Of a stretch of DNA of 64,000 bases, positions 1-7,170 are shown piece by piece; position 1 is the first letter of the stretch, and each line of letters opens with the position of its first letter. A model generated the notes under the pieces. The model was not told where the DNA came from. It ran no database searches and saw only the letters and a program-made list of their open reading frames with translations. A program made the translations under genes and the position numbers. This DNA comes from Stappia indica (GTDB lineage Bacteria; Pseudomonadota; Alphaproteobacteria; Rhizobiales; Stappiaceae), in assembly GCF_009789575.1 (NCBI RefSeq), contig NZ_CP046908.1, positions 3,811,001 through 3,875,000 on the forward strand, written 5' to 3'.

Positions 1-2380
1 CCGCGTCGAGATCGCCCCCGTCCAGACCCTCTGCGCCCGTATCGTCGTCCCCGGCCGGCGAGGGGCCGGCCTCGGCCAGGGCCTCCGGCGGCGCATCGGC
101 CTTGGCGGCGGGCACCTCCTCTGCGCTCGCCTCAATGCCGTCCTGTGCGCTCTCGCTCGCAGTGTCGCTTTCGGCCAGCGAGGCGGCGTCCTCTTCCTCG
201 GCCTCTTTTGCTTCCGCGTCTGCCGCGTCGGCGGCAAAGATGTCGTCGATCTCCCGCGCGCCCGGCAGATCCAGCAGGTCGGCGACGTCGGCGGTCAGTT
301 CCCGCGGCGCCGGCTCGGCGGCCTGGTCTTCCGGATCCGAGCCCAGCATGGCGGCAAGGGCCGGCGTGTCGTCTGCGCCCGTGCCTGCGCCTGCGCCTGC
401 GCCCGTGCCCAGGGTCTCGCCGGCGTCCGCAGCCTCTGTCGCAATCTCTGCATCCGTCTCCGGCGCTGTCTCCGGTGCGGGGGTGCCGGCATCGTCGGCA
501 GGGCCTTGCGCGGCCGCGATGTCCTCCGGCTCTGCGGCCGCGTCCTCGCGCAGCACCAGCGCCAGGCCGGTCGCCGCCGCATCCTCGGACGCCTCGCCGG
601 TCCGGCACACGCCGAACCCGCGGAAGCCCTCGAACACCCGCTGGCGGTCGAAGGCCGGCAGCGCCGCCATGTCGACAGGCACGCGCAGGGCCGCGCCGGA
701 GACCGGCCAGTCGACGGTGCGCCCGCTCCAGGTGTCGCGCCGGCGCAGGGCCGCCGCAACGCGGCCATCTCGGTCGAGATCGAACCGTTCGGCCACCTCT
801 TCCCAGCTGAGGCCGACCACATCGGCCGCCTGCGGGCCGAGCGCCTCGGCGAACTCGGGCGAAATGAAGGTGAAGCGCCGCTCGACATCCATCTTCCAGG
901 CAAAGCGGACGGGCCGCTCGCGCGCCTCGAAGGCAAAGCCCGATGCACCGGCGACGGGCGTCTCATCGGAGCGCGCTTCGTCGGCAGTCTCGCCCGCGTC
1001 TTCGCCGAAGGTATCGGCCTCAGTCGCCACCTCGGCTTCCGCCTCGGCACTCGCCGCATCCTCTGCAGCGGTCTCCACGGCAGGCGAGGGCAGGGCGTCC
1101 GCATCCGTACCGGTCGCCTCCGTACCGGCTGCCTCCGGGGCGGCCTCGGTAAGGGTCTCTTCCGGCGCCGCGTCGGTGATCGCAACCGCTTCCGCTGCTG
1201 CGACCAGCGTCTCGGTCGTCTCGAGCGCCCCGATTTCCTCTTCGCGGATTTCCTCGTCGCCGGTCTCGCCAGCGGGCGCCTCGTCTTCGGCCGCCAGGAT
1301 CTCTGGGGTCGCCAGGATCTCTGGGGTCTCCAGGATCTCGGGCGCCGTCACGGCCGGCCGGTCGGCCTCATGGAGGTCGTCGGCGATGTCGTCATGCGCA
1401 AGCAGGTCCTCGGTGCTGGGCGCTGTGTCCTGCGGTGCGGCGGCATCTGTGCGTGAGATCAGCGCAGCCGGCTCTGCGGCCTCGGTCGTCCGGCCTGCCG
1501 AAAGAAACCGCGTGCCGCTGGCAAAGGCGTAGAGGCCGCCCATGCTGAGGCGGCTGCGCGGAGGCATTGCTGCGGGCGCCGGCGTCGCGGTATCGGCATC
1601 CGGGCTCACAGGGTCCGAAACGGGGGCCGCAATGCCTGCCGGCTCCGCGGCCTCGCCCGGATCGGGAGCGGTTGCCGGATCGATGACTGGCGCGATTTCC
1701 GGAGCAACTACCGGGGCAGCGTCCTCGACGAGCGGGCGTCCGCTGGCCTCTGCGACCATCAGCACCGAGCCGCTGTCCAGCGTCAGCACCGCCGCCTCGT
1801 GCAGCTGCTCGCCGAAGGCGAAGGCACGGCGCAGCGGCGCATGCTTGGCCTGGCGCAGGGCCGCGCGCACGCTGTCGCCGTCGGGCAGGTCGAGGTCGCT
1901 GCCGCTGGTCCTGAGGCTTCCGTCCCGCTGGTAGAGCACGGCGACACGGTCCTCGCCGGCCAGGAAGTCGACAAGCGCGATCTCCTCGCCGTCGCCCGGA
2001 TTGGCCGGGGCGTCCAGTGCGACGATGAGCGCGCCGCTGGACCCGTTCGGCAGGTCGAGCCGCCGGCAGGTGCAGGTCAGCAGCATCACCCGGAGGCCGC
2101 GATAGAAGCGCAGGCGGTCGATCGTGTCGCGCTCGGTCGAGCCGCTGGCGGCCACCCGCGCGATATGCGGGCGCGCCGGGGCACGTCCGAGGCCGGAGAG
2201 TTCGGACAGCGCCGCAAGGGTGCCGACGCCGAAGAAGGCCGCGCCCGCCGGGTTCGCCCACAGCAGCGTCTTGCCGTCCTCGGCCCAGATCCAGGCCGGG
2301 CGCGCATCCGTCAGATGGCTGCTGGCGGTCGCCAGGCCGCTCAACGCCATGAAGGTGCTCAACTGGCTGTTCATGGGCAT
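1..2380 (-). CDS. PAS-domain sensor histidine kinase, N-terminal part (cut by the left edge)
   Basis: The frame stays open from an ATG at 2380 to base 1, giving about 793 residues with no stop, so the C-terminus lies outside the window. A GGAG sits five bases before the ATG; a GTG two codons upstream is an alternative start. The protein opens with MPMNSQLSTFMALSG and a PAS-like block (PAWIWAEDGKTLLWANPAG). A second PAS-like block lies near residues 490-590 (FAWKMDVERRFTFISPEF). Between and after these blocks run long Ala/Glu/Asp/Pro-rich acidic linkers, including two near-identical TPEILA units. No membrane segment is visible, so it is probably cytoplasmic. Large cytoplasmic PAS kinases of this build (PdhS/CbrA-like) feed the DivK-CtrA pathway in Rhizobiales. 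That assignment is inference, because the kinase domain is not in the window. Confidence 0.6.
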   Translation of the reverse strand, partial: MPMNSQLSTFMALSGLATASSHLTDARPAWIWAEDGKTLLWANPAGAAFFGVGTLAALSELSGLGRAPARPHIARVAASGSTERDTIDRLRFYRGLRVMLLTCTCRRLDLPNGSSGALIVALDAPANPGDGEEIALVDFLAGEDRVAVLYQRDGSLRTSGSDLDLPDGDSVRAALRQAKHAPLRRAFAFGEQLHEAAVLTLDSGSVLMVAEASGRPLVEDAAPVVAPEIAPVIDPATAPDPGEAAEPAGIAAPVSDPVSPDADTATPAPAAMPPRSRLSMGGLYAFASGTRFLSAGRTTEAAEPAALISRTDAAAPQDTAPSTEDLLAHDDIADDLHEADRPAVTAPEILETPEILATPEILAAEDEAPAGETGDEEIREEEIGALETTETLVAAAEAVAITDAAPEETLTEAAPEAAGTEATGTDADALPSPAVETAAEDAASAEAEAEVATEADTFGEDAGETADEARSDETPVAGASGFAFEARERPVRFAWKMDVERRFTFISPEFAEALGPQAADVVGLSWEEVAERFDLDRDGRVAAALRRRDTWSGRTVDWPVSGAALRVPVDMAALPAFDRQRVFEGFRGFGVCRTGEASEDAAATGLALVLREDAAAEPEDIAAAQGPADDAGTPAPETAPETDAEIATEAADAGETLGTGAGAGAGTGADDTPALAAMLGSDPEDQAAEPAPRELTADVADLLDLPGAREIDDIFAADAADAEAKEAEEEDAASLAESDTASESAQDGIEASAEEVPAAKADAPPEALAEAGPSPAGDDDTGAEGLDGGDLDA

Positions 2381-2799
2381 GCTCACTCCGCCATTGCAGC
2401 CTTCCCGGCTTCTCGACCGCCGCATCCGGGCCTCCGGGTCGGGGAGGCGCCGGCAAGGTCCTGTTTCTACGGGCCTTTGTCGACAGACACTCGAGACTAC
2501 GCCGAGCTTTCGAAATCCGACGCGGTAAACAAACAGTAAATATCGTTTCGCATCCGAGTCGTCCACGTCAGCCACTGTAAATGGCCGGTTTCTCTTGAAC
2601 TGTGGTTAATCCGGATGTGGGGCGTCGATATGACTTTGAAAGGCCTCGTTCGTGCCCGGGACTCCCATTCGGCCCGATTTCCTCTAGGATCGCATGCGTT
2701 GCAGGCATTGCGGGTTTCGCGTGCCGGCAGCGGGCCGGGCCCCCTCGGGCCTTTGGGGTCGGATCAGCGTCAATCAGATCAGTGTGAAGGAGAGGCATC
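2381..2799. other. Intergenic region between the divergent PAS kinase and phasin genes
   Basis: These 419 bases separate two divergent genes and must hold both promoters. Bases 2515-2600 are AT-richer than their surroundings. Around 2694-2711 there is a TGC-rich stretch (ATGCGTTGCAGGCATTGC) that resembles the TGC-rich sites bound by PhaR-type phasin repressors, but it is not a clean palindrome. No convincing gene was found here. A strong ribosome site (AAGGAGAGG) at 2787-2795 serves the phasin. Confidence 0.4.
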
Positions 2800-3186
2800 G
2801 TGACGAAAAGCGACAAGACAGGCTTTGAAATCCCCGAGCAGATGCGCGACTTCGCCGACCAGAGCGTCGATCAGGCCCGCAAGGCCTTCGACGAATACAT
2901 GTCGGCGACCCGCAAGGCGGTGGGCAGCGCGGAAGAAACCGCCCAGACCGTCAAGGCCAGGGCCAACGACATGGGCCGCACCGCGCTCGAATATACCGAG
3001 GAGCACGTCTCCGCGGCCTTCGATCTCGCCCAGAAGATGGTCCGCGCCAAGGACCCGCAGGAGATGATGCAGCTGCAGAGCGAGTATCTGAAGAAGCAGA
3101 TGGAAGCGCTCGGCGAGCAGGTCCGCGAGCTCGGCGACAAGGCCGCCCGCACCGCACAGGACGTCGCGCGCAAGACCCGCGACTGA
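2800..3186 (+). CDS. Phasin family protein (128 aa)
   Basis: This is a small, all-helical, charged protein of the phasin_2 type. Phasins coat polyhydroxyalkanoate granules and influence their size and number. The sequence is rich in amphipathic heptads (FADQSVDQARKAFDEYM near residues 18-32; AAFDLAQKMVRAKDPQEMMQLQ in the middle) and ends in a basic tail. It has no signal peptide, cysteine or catalytic motif. The start is a GTG with AAGGAGAGG just upstream; no better ATG lies near. An intrinsic terminator follows at 3195, so it is transcribed separately from the second phasin about 330 bases downstream. Family membership is confident; granule binding is inferred. Confidence 0.85.
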   Translation: MTKSDKTGFEIPEQMRDFADQSVDQARKAFDEYMSATRKAVGSAEETAQTVKARANDMGRTALEYTEEHVSAAFDLAQKMVRAKDPQEMMQLQSEYLKKQMEALGEQVRELGDKAARTAQDVARKTRD

Positions 3187-3194
3187 GGCATCGG

Positions 3195-3236
3195 CCGGCG
3201 CCCGGCACCGGTTGGTGATCGGTCGGGCGCCGGTTT
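3195..3236 (+). terminator. Intrinsic terminator after the first phasin
   Basis: A perfect 10-bp stem (CCGGCGCCCG at 3195-3204 with CGGGCGCCGG at 3224-3233) is followed by TTT. It lies nine bases after the phasin stop. Confidence 0.65.
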
Positions 3237-3367
3237 CCTTCGCCCGCCTGTTTCCTTCGCCCGCTTGGGGGGCGAAAGGATCGGATCGCGGCCCTTCGCG
3301 GAGAGGGCGCGCGGCCGGCTGGTTCCCGTCTGGGGCTGCTGATCGGGGCCGCCAATCTGGTATTTCA

Positions 3368-3401
3368 TTGTGCAGCGCAATATTAATGTTGCAATGCACA
3401 A
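3368..3401. promoter_or_regulatory. 34-bp near-palindromic operator upstream of the second phasin
   Basis: The outer arms TTGTGCA (3368-3374) and TGCACAA (3395-3401) match perfectly, and the interior is an imperfect palindrome around TATTAAT. The element overlaps the predicted -35 hexamer. TGC/GCA-rich palindromes in phasin promoters are the known targets of the PHB-sensing repressor PhaR, so a PhaR-type operator is the likely reading. The site is seen directly; the regulator is inferred. Confidence 0.6.
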
Positions 3402-3417
3402 TAATCCTTGCTATATA
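3389..3417 (+). promoter_or_regulatory. Predicted sigma-70 promoter of the second phasin
   Basis: TTGCAA at 3389-3394 and TATATA at 3412-3417 are separated by 17 bases, near the consensus. Start of transcription near 3424 would leave a leader of about 96 bases before the ATG at 3520. The -35 lies inside the palindrome at 3368-3401, so a bound repressor would block polymerase. Confidence 0.55.
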
Positions 3418-3519
3418 GAAACCTGTAGATGGCGACCAGCGCATCTGGCGTTCAGGTCGCAGGCTTTCCCCGCAAGGCAGGCCCGCCCCAGGGCGAGCGA
3501 ACTGCCAAAGGAGCATACC

Positions 3520-4038
3520 ATGACCGAGACCAAGACCGCAGCTGCTGCGCCGAAGACGGCGCCGCGTGCCAAGACTGCCAAGGCCGCCGACGCGACCGTT
3601 TCCGCTTTCCCGAATTTCGAGGCTTTCAACATGCCGAAGATGGAAATTCCTGCCGTGACCCGCGAGATGGCCGAGAAGAGCATCGAGCAGGCCCGCGAGG
3701 CCTATTCCAAGCTCAAGACCGCTGCCGAGGACGCGACCGATCTCCTCGAGGATGGTTTCGAGACCACCCGCCGCAGCGTGCTGGACTTCAACCACAAGGC
3801 TGTCGACGCGGCCCGCACCAACACCGACGCCACGTTCCAGTTCGTCAAGGACCTGTTCGAGGTCAAGACCCTGGCCGAGGCGATCGAGCTGCAGACCTCC
3901 TTCGCCCGCTCGCAGTTCGATGCGTTCGGCGCCCAGGCCAAGGACATGCAGGAGCTGTCCACCAAGCTGGCCGGCGAGATGAACGAGACGTTCAAGGGTG
4001 CCGTCGAGAAGGCGTCCAGGGACTTCAAGGCGGCCTGA
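3520..4038 (+). CDS. Phasin family protein (172 aa)
   Basis: This is a second phasin with a disordered Ala/Lys/Thr-rich N-terminus (residues 1-30, lysine and alanine repeats reminiscent of PhaP tails) followed by a helical phasin_2 domain (FPNFEAFNMPKMEIP, then EKSIEQAREAYSKLKTAAE, later FQFVKDLFEVKTLAEAIELQ). The motif order is typical of alphaproteobacterial PhaP-like granule proteins. The ATG at 3520 is chosen because AAAGGAG lies eight bases upstream; the frame is open further upstream but crosses the promoter. It has its own operator and promoter and its own terminator at 4070. A granule role is inferred from family. Confidence 0.88.
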   Translation: MTETKTAAAAPKTAPRAKTAKAADATVSAFPNFEAFNMPKMEIPAVTREMAEKSIEQAREAYSKLKTAAEDATDLLEDGFETTRRSVLDFNHKAVDAARTNTDATFQFVKDLFEVKTLAEAIELQTSFARSQFDAFGAQAKDMQELSTKLAGEMNETFKGAVEKASRDFKAA

Positions 4039-4069
4039 TCCGCCTCCGGTCGCGAACCGGACAGATATC

Positions 4070-4099
4070 GAGCCCGGGCCGCAAAGGCCCGGGCTCTTT
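4070..4099 (+). terminator. Intrinsic terminator after the second phasin
   Basis: An 11-bp perfect GC stem (GAGCCCGGGCC / GGCCCGGGCTC) with a five-base loop is followed by TTT. Confidence 0.75.
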
Positions 4100-4219
4100 G
4101 CGTCGTAACAGGGCTGTTGCCCGGCGCGATGCAGGCCTGTGGACGAACGGGCGGAAAGGCGGTTTGCACCTCTTGCAATCACCGTCGTTTCAAACTAGGT
4201 TCCGCCACCGAATTGACGT

Positions 4220-4296
4220 GCAGACGTAGCTCAGTTGGTTAGAGCGTCGGATTGTGGCTCCGAAGGTCGTTGGTTCAACTCCAACCGTCTGTACCA
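4220..4296 (+). tRNA. tRNA-His (GTG anticodon)
   Basis: A full cloverleaf can be drawn. The acceptor GCAGACG pairs with CGTCTGT, the anticodon stem is TCGGA/TCCGA around TTGTGGC (anticodon GTG, T33 present), and the T arm is GTTGG-TTCAACT-CCAAC. The 3' end encodes A73 then CCA. The base before G1 is T, so the classical histidine identity element G-1 is not encoded and the discriminator is A, not C. This is the known tRNA-His form of many alphaproteobacteria, which pair it with a divergent histidyl-tRNA synthetase. Confidence 0.95.
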
Positions 4297-4510
4297 TTCG
4301 CCTCTCCCCCTCGTTTCATTCTTGCATCCCTTGCCAGTGACGGGTCGGCCCTGCCGCCGCCGCGCATCGCGATCACGCGCGCCCCATCGCGCGCTCCCCA
4401 TCACGCGCACCTTCGAGCATGTCCGACTTTTCTTGCCTCCCTCCTGCATCTTGAGGCACCCTGCCATGGGAGCCGCCGGAACAATCAGATATGCAGGCGG
4501 ATTGGGGGAA

Positions 4511-4918
4511 ATGGCAGAGGACAGCGGACCGACCGGTCGTGCCGGCGATGCAACCGCCTATCGGATGCGCCGGCTGCTCGAGACCTATTACGACCTGACG
4601 CTGCAGATCAGCGAGCGTCTCGACGTGCAGGACATGTCAGATGTGCTGATGCTGGTGCTCGTTGCGATCGCCGACCTGCGCGGCGCGCCGATGGATGCCG
4701 AACTCCTCGCCGAGAAACTCGAGTCCTCGCGCTCGACCATCGAGCGCCGTCTCAAGCCCTATCTGGACAACGGCCGCATCGCCAAGGAACGGCGAGGCAA
4801 GTCAGTAGTTTACCTATGGTCGGCCGAGGTCGGCGAGCGCGACGGAGCGCCGCCGGACATGAGCGTCGACATGGTCAGGGCCGTCATGGCGATGGTTTTC
4901 GACATCTCCAACGATTGA
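4511..4918 (+). CDS. Small winged-helix (MarR-like) DNA-binding protein, copy 1
   Basis: A 135-residue protein of unknown role. Residues about 20-58 form a helical segment, and residues 59-104 read as a winged helix: a DAELLAEKLE helix, the recognition-like SRSTIERRLKPYLDNG, then a basic wing (KERRGKSVVYLW). The ATG at 4511 is preceded by GGGGGA, whereas an upstream ATG at 4466 has no ribosome site. The next gene (5091-5513) is a clear paralogue with the same layout. Such proteins are usually transcription regulators; the target is unknown and no ligand-binding domain is visible. Confidence 0.65.
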   Translation: MAEDSGPTGRAGDATAYRMRRLLETYYDLTLQISERLDVQDMSDVLMLVLVAIADLRGAPMDAELLAEKLESSRSTIERRLKPYLDNGRIAKERRGKSVVYLWSAEVGERDGAPPDMSVDMVRAVMAMVFDISND

Positions 4919-5090
4919 ACCGGCGCAAGGCCTTTGTGGTTAAAATTTGTGGAAAATCTGACGAGCTGCACAAATTACCCAGGGGATTGGCGGCTGCGTT
5001 CGCGCCTTGCCTCTTGAACTGCCGGGAATCGCCGCTGCAAACGGGCCAGTTTCGTCAAAATGACGAATGAGCAATACAGGGAGGAGCTTC

Positions 5091-5513
5091 ATGTCGCGTC
5101 AGGATGATGAACTCCCGACTCAGGCCCACCGGATTCTCCGTCTCTACGAGATGTTTTTCAGCCTCATGTTCCGGTTCATGGAGGAGTATGAAGTAAAAGA
5201 CCTCGGGAATCTGATGATCATTACCACGATATCCATCGCGAATGCGAACCGCATCGACGCGGATATTGAAACTATCTCTGAGGAAACGGACATTCCATAC
5301 TCGACAGTACGTCGAAAGATCGAGAAAATGTGCGCCGACGGCATCCTGGAAATGCGAAAAGAAAACCAGAAGCTTGTTTTTTCTATCTCTGATCAGATGA
5401 ACTTTGCTCACCCAGGTCAGGATAAAGAGGAGATAAGCAGAAAATTCCAGAAAGATGTAATTGATATTGTTGTTAAGTCGATAAATGCAATAATACTTGA
5501 GAATAAAAAGTAA
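5091..5513 (+). CDS. Small winged-helix (MarR-like) DNA-binding protein, copy 2
   Basis: A 140-residue paralogue of the preceding gene. The shared pattern is an N-terminal helical pair, an IAN-N/IAD segment, a DIETISEETDIP helix and STVRRKIEKMCADGIL in the recognition-helix position. The wing (RKENQKLVFSIS) and a hydrophobic C-terminal helix ending in lysines follow. The start at 5091 has a strong GGGAGGAG ribosome site; an in-frame ATG at 5067 lacks one. Its base use is clearly AT-richer than its neighbour, especially after 5340, which suggests relaxed or different ancestry. Function unknown; a regulatory role is inferred from fold. Confidence 0.65.
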   Translation: MSRQDDELPTQAHRILRLYEMFFSLMFRFMEEYEVKDLGNLMIITTISIANANRIDADIETISEETDIPYSTVRRKIEKMCADGILEMRKENQKLVFSISDQMNFAHPGQDKEEISRKFQKDVIDIVVKSINAIILENKK

Positions 5514-5538
5514 AATCCAGAATGGAAATCTCATTCAA

Positions 5539-5568
5539 TTGACGCGTTAAGGTATCGTTAACTATACA
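5539..5568 (+). promoter_or_regulatory. Predicted gcrA promoter
   Basis: TTGACG at 5539-5544 and TATACA at 5563-5568 are spaced by 18 bases. The leader to the gcrA ATG would be about 190 bases and contains one GANTC (GAGTC at 5648-5652), the CcrM methylation sequence. The CtrA-type site at 5547-5562 fills the spacer. Confidence 0.5.
5547..5562. promoter_or_regulatory. Full CtrA-type binding site in the gcrA promoter
   Basis: The sequence TTAA-N7-TTAAC matches the complete CtrA consensus without mismatch. It lies between the predicted -35 and -10, the position expected for repression. In Caulobacter, CtrA represses gcrA; the same logic is inferred here. Confidence 0.65.
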
Positions 5569-5766
5569 ATACGCATACTCGTTGACAGGTTCATCGAGTG
5601 GTAGGGCCGCGGGGCGGGAACGCTCGGAAAGCTCGTCGCGGCGGTGAGAGTCGCTACCGGAAAATCAGGATGTTGGCAGCCGTCGGTGCCCGAAAGGGGC
5701 TCCGACGGGACAGGAAACCTGCGTGTCCGCACCAGGTTTGCTGAAGACAGGAAAGCGGGGCTGAAC

Positions 5767-6297
5767 ATGGCTTGGACACAGGAACGCGAAGATCTGCTCA
5801 GGAAGCTCTGGCTGCAGGGCCTCAGCGCCAGCCAGATCGCCTATGTGATGGCAGGCATCACCCGCAATGCGGTGATCGGCAAGGCGCATCGCATGGGGCT
5901 TCCCAAGCGTTCGCCCGCCACCAGCCATCGCCCCAAGCAGCGGGTCCAGCGCGGCAAGCCCTCGCTCGCCCTGGTCGGTGCCAAGCCGGCCCCGCGCGAA
6001 AGCATCATGGAGAAGCAGTTCCAGCGCGGCCTGGGCCTTGGCTTCGACGCCGCCCTCCAGGCGCAGCAGGGCGACCGCGTCACGCTGATGACGCTGACCA
6101 GCCGCACCTGCAAGTGGCCGATCGGCGATCCGGCGGATGCCGACTTCCACTTCTGCAGCCATGAGGCCGACAACGGCCGCTCCTATTGCGAGTTCCACCA
6201 CAGCCTCGCCTATCAGGGCGTCCGCCGCCGTCGCCAGACGGCCGAGCGCCATGCCGCTCCGGTCGAGGCTGTGCCGCTTCGGGCCATCGCGGTCTGA
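5767..6297 (+). CDS. gcrA: GcrA family cell cycle regulator
   Basis: GcrA binds sigma-70 RNA polymerase and activates promoters carrying CcrM-methylated GANTC sites, controlling S-phase and division genes in alphaproteobacteria. The 176-residue protein starts with the family signature MAWTQEREDLLRKLWLQGLS and continues with ITRNAVIGKAHRMGL (helix-turn-helix, residues 1-47). A basic linker follows. The C-terminal region carries the conserved Cys/His pattern (TCKWPIGDP, FCSHE, YCEFH near residues 115-155) that contacts sigma-70 domain 2. Length is normal. The ATG at 5767 begins the signature exactly. The promoter has a CtrA box, and a tandem hairpin array lies downstream. Confidence 0.93.
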   Translation: MAWTQEREDLLRKLWLQGLSASQIAYVMAGITRNAVIGKAHRMGLPKRSPATSHRPKQRVQRGKPSLALVGAKPAPRESIMEKQFQRGLGLGFDAALQAQQGDRVTLMTLTSRTCKWPIGDPADADFHFCSHEADNGRSYCEFHHSLAYQGVRRRRQTAERHAAPVEAVPLRAIAV

Positions 6298-6363
6298 CAG
6301 GCATCGGTCAGGGTTCGACGCGGGGGCCTTCCCCCTCCCAGGCACCTCGCGTTTGACCCCGGG

Positions 6364-6514
6364 CGGGGCCGGCAACGGCCCCGCCCCTTTTGTCTCAGGG
6401 GATACGGGGCCGGCAACGGCCCCGCCCCTTTTGTCTCAGGGGATACGGGGCCGGCAACGGCCCCGCCCCTTTTGTCTCAGGGGATACGGGGCCGGCAACG
6501 GCCCCGCTTTTTTT
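6364..6514 (+). repeat. 41-bp tandem repeat of terminator-like hairpins (3.6 copies)
   Basis: Four hairpins begin at 6364, 6405, 6446 and 6487, a strict 41-base period. Each is CGGGGCCG-GCAA-CGGCCCCG, an 8-bp perfect stem with a GNRA tetraloop. The first three are followed by CCCCTTTTGTCTCA and GGGATA; the last ends in CTTTTTTT. The first copy can extend its stem to 11 bp with flanking GGG/CCC. Any copy could end gcrA transcription. Near-identity of the units points to recent slippage or unequal exchange. Confidence 0.9.
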
Positions 6515-6666
6515 CCTCCGAGCAGCTGTTCCTGTTTCCGACGGCCGGCGTGATCCTGCTCCCAGCTTGATCCTGCTCATTGTCGCAAGTCTCCATTCGG
6601 GCAAACTGGAGGCGAAACGACAACACCAGCCGGCACGCGGTGCCGGCGCAACGGGAGCAAGCCCAG

Positions 6667-7047
6667 ATGACCGCCCACACCGGTTTGAAGAAGATCCGGC
6701 TCAATCTCGCCCGCACCCACGATTTTCCAGGCGGCTCGGCCCGCCACGGCTACGAGTTCGTCGCGCCTCTGGGGGAGGACGGCCATATCGACGCGGCGCA
6801 GTGGAAGGCGCATCGCGACGCCTGCCGCGTGCGCCGCTTCTGGGCGGACGAGGAGGAGGACATCGGCCATCTCCTGCACCGGCCGGGCGGCTCCTGGGCC
6901 TTCCGCTACGACATCGGCGGCGACGAGGACGACGAGTCCGGCTATCGCTTCGCCGCCCATGCCTTCGTGCCCGGCGAATACGTCTCCATCCGCGACGAGG
7001 ACGGCGACCTGCACACCTTCCAGGTGGTGACCGTCCAGGACGTGTGA
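6667..7047 (+). CDS. Conserved hypothetical protein (126 aa)
   Basis: An acidic, soluble protein without a known catalytic motif. The opening MTAHTGLKKIRLNLART and the segments RVRRFWADEEEDIGHL, GGSWAFRYDI and EYVSIRDEDG look like a family I recognise only as a conserved hypothetical of Rhizobiales. The ATG at 6667 starts the conserved part; upstream in-frame codons fall in low-complexity sequence. A 9-bp hairpin (CTCATTCCG/CGGAATGAG, 7068-7088) without a T-run follows the gene. No function is proposed. Confidence 0.7.
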   Translation: MTAHTGLKKIRLNLARTHDFPGGSARHGYEFVAPLGEDGHIDAAQWKAHRDACRVRRFWADEEEDIGHLLHRPGGSWAFRYDIGGDEDDESGYRFAAHAFVPGEYVSIRDEDGDLHTFQVVTVQDV

Positions 7048-7170
7048 GCCTTCCCTTCGGAGGAAGACTCATTCCGCTTCGGAATGAGGTGCCGACACTC
7101 GTGCCTTTGCACCCGGTCCCGCCGGCAGGTATACCGGCAGGCAGCAACACATTGATCGGGATGGAACCAC

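Noticed and set aside
2779-4182. A 467-codon minus-strand frame opposite both phasins
   Set aside because: It crosses two terminators, an operator and a promoter, and the opposite strand encodes clear phasins with ribosome sites.
6364-6514. CRISPR array
   Set aside because: The 41-base units are contiguous near-identical copies with no unique spacers, and no cas genes are present; they are tandem hairpins.
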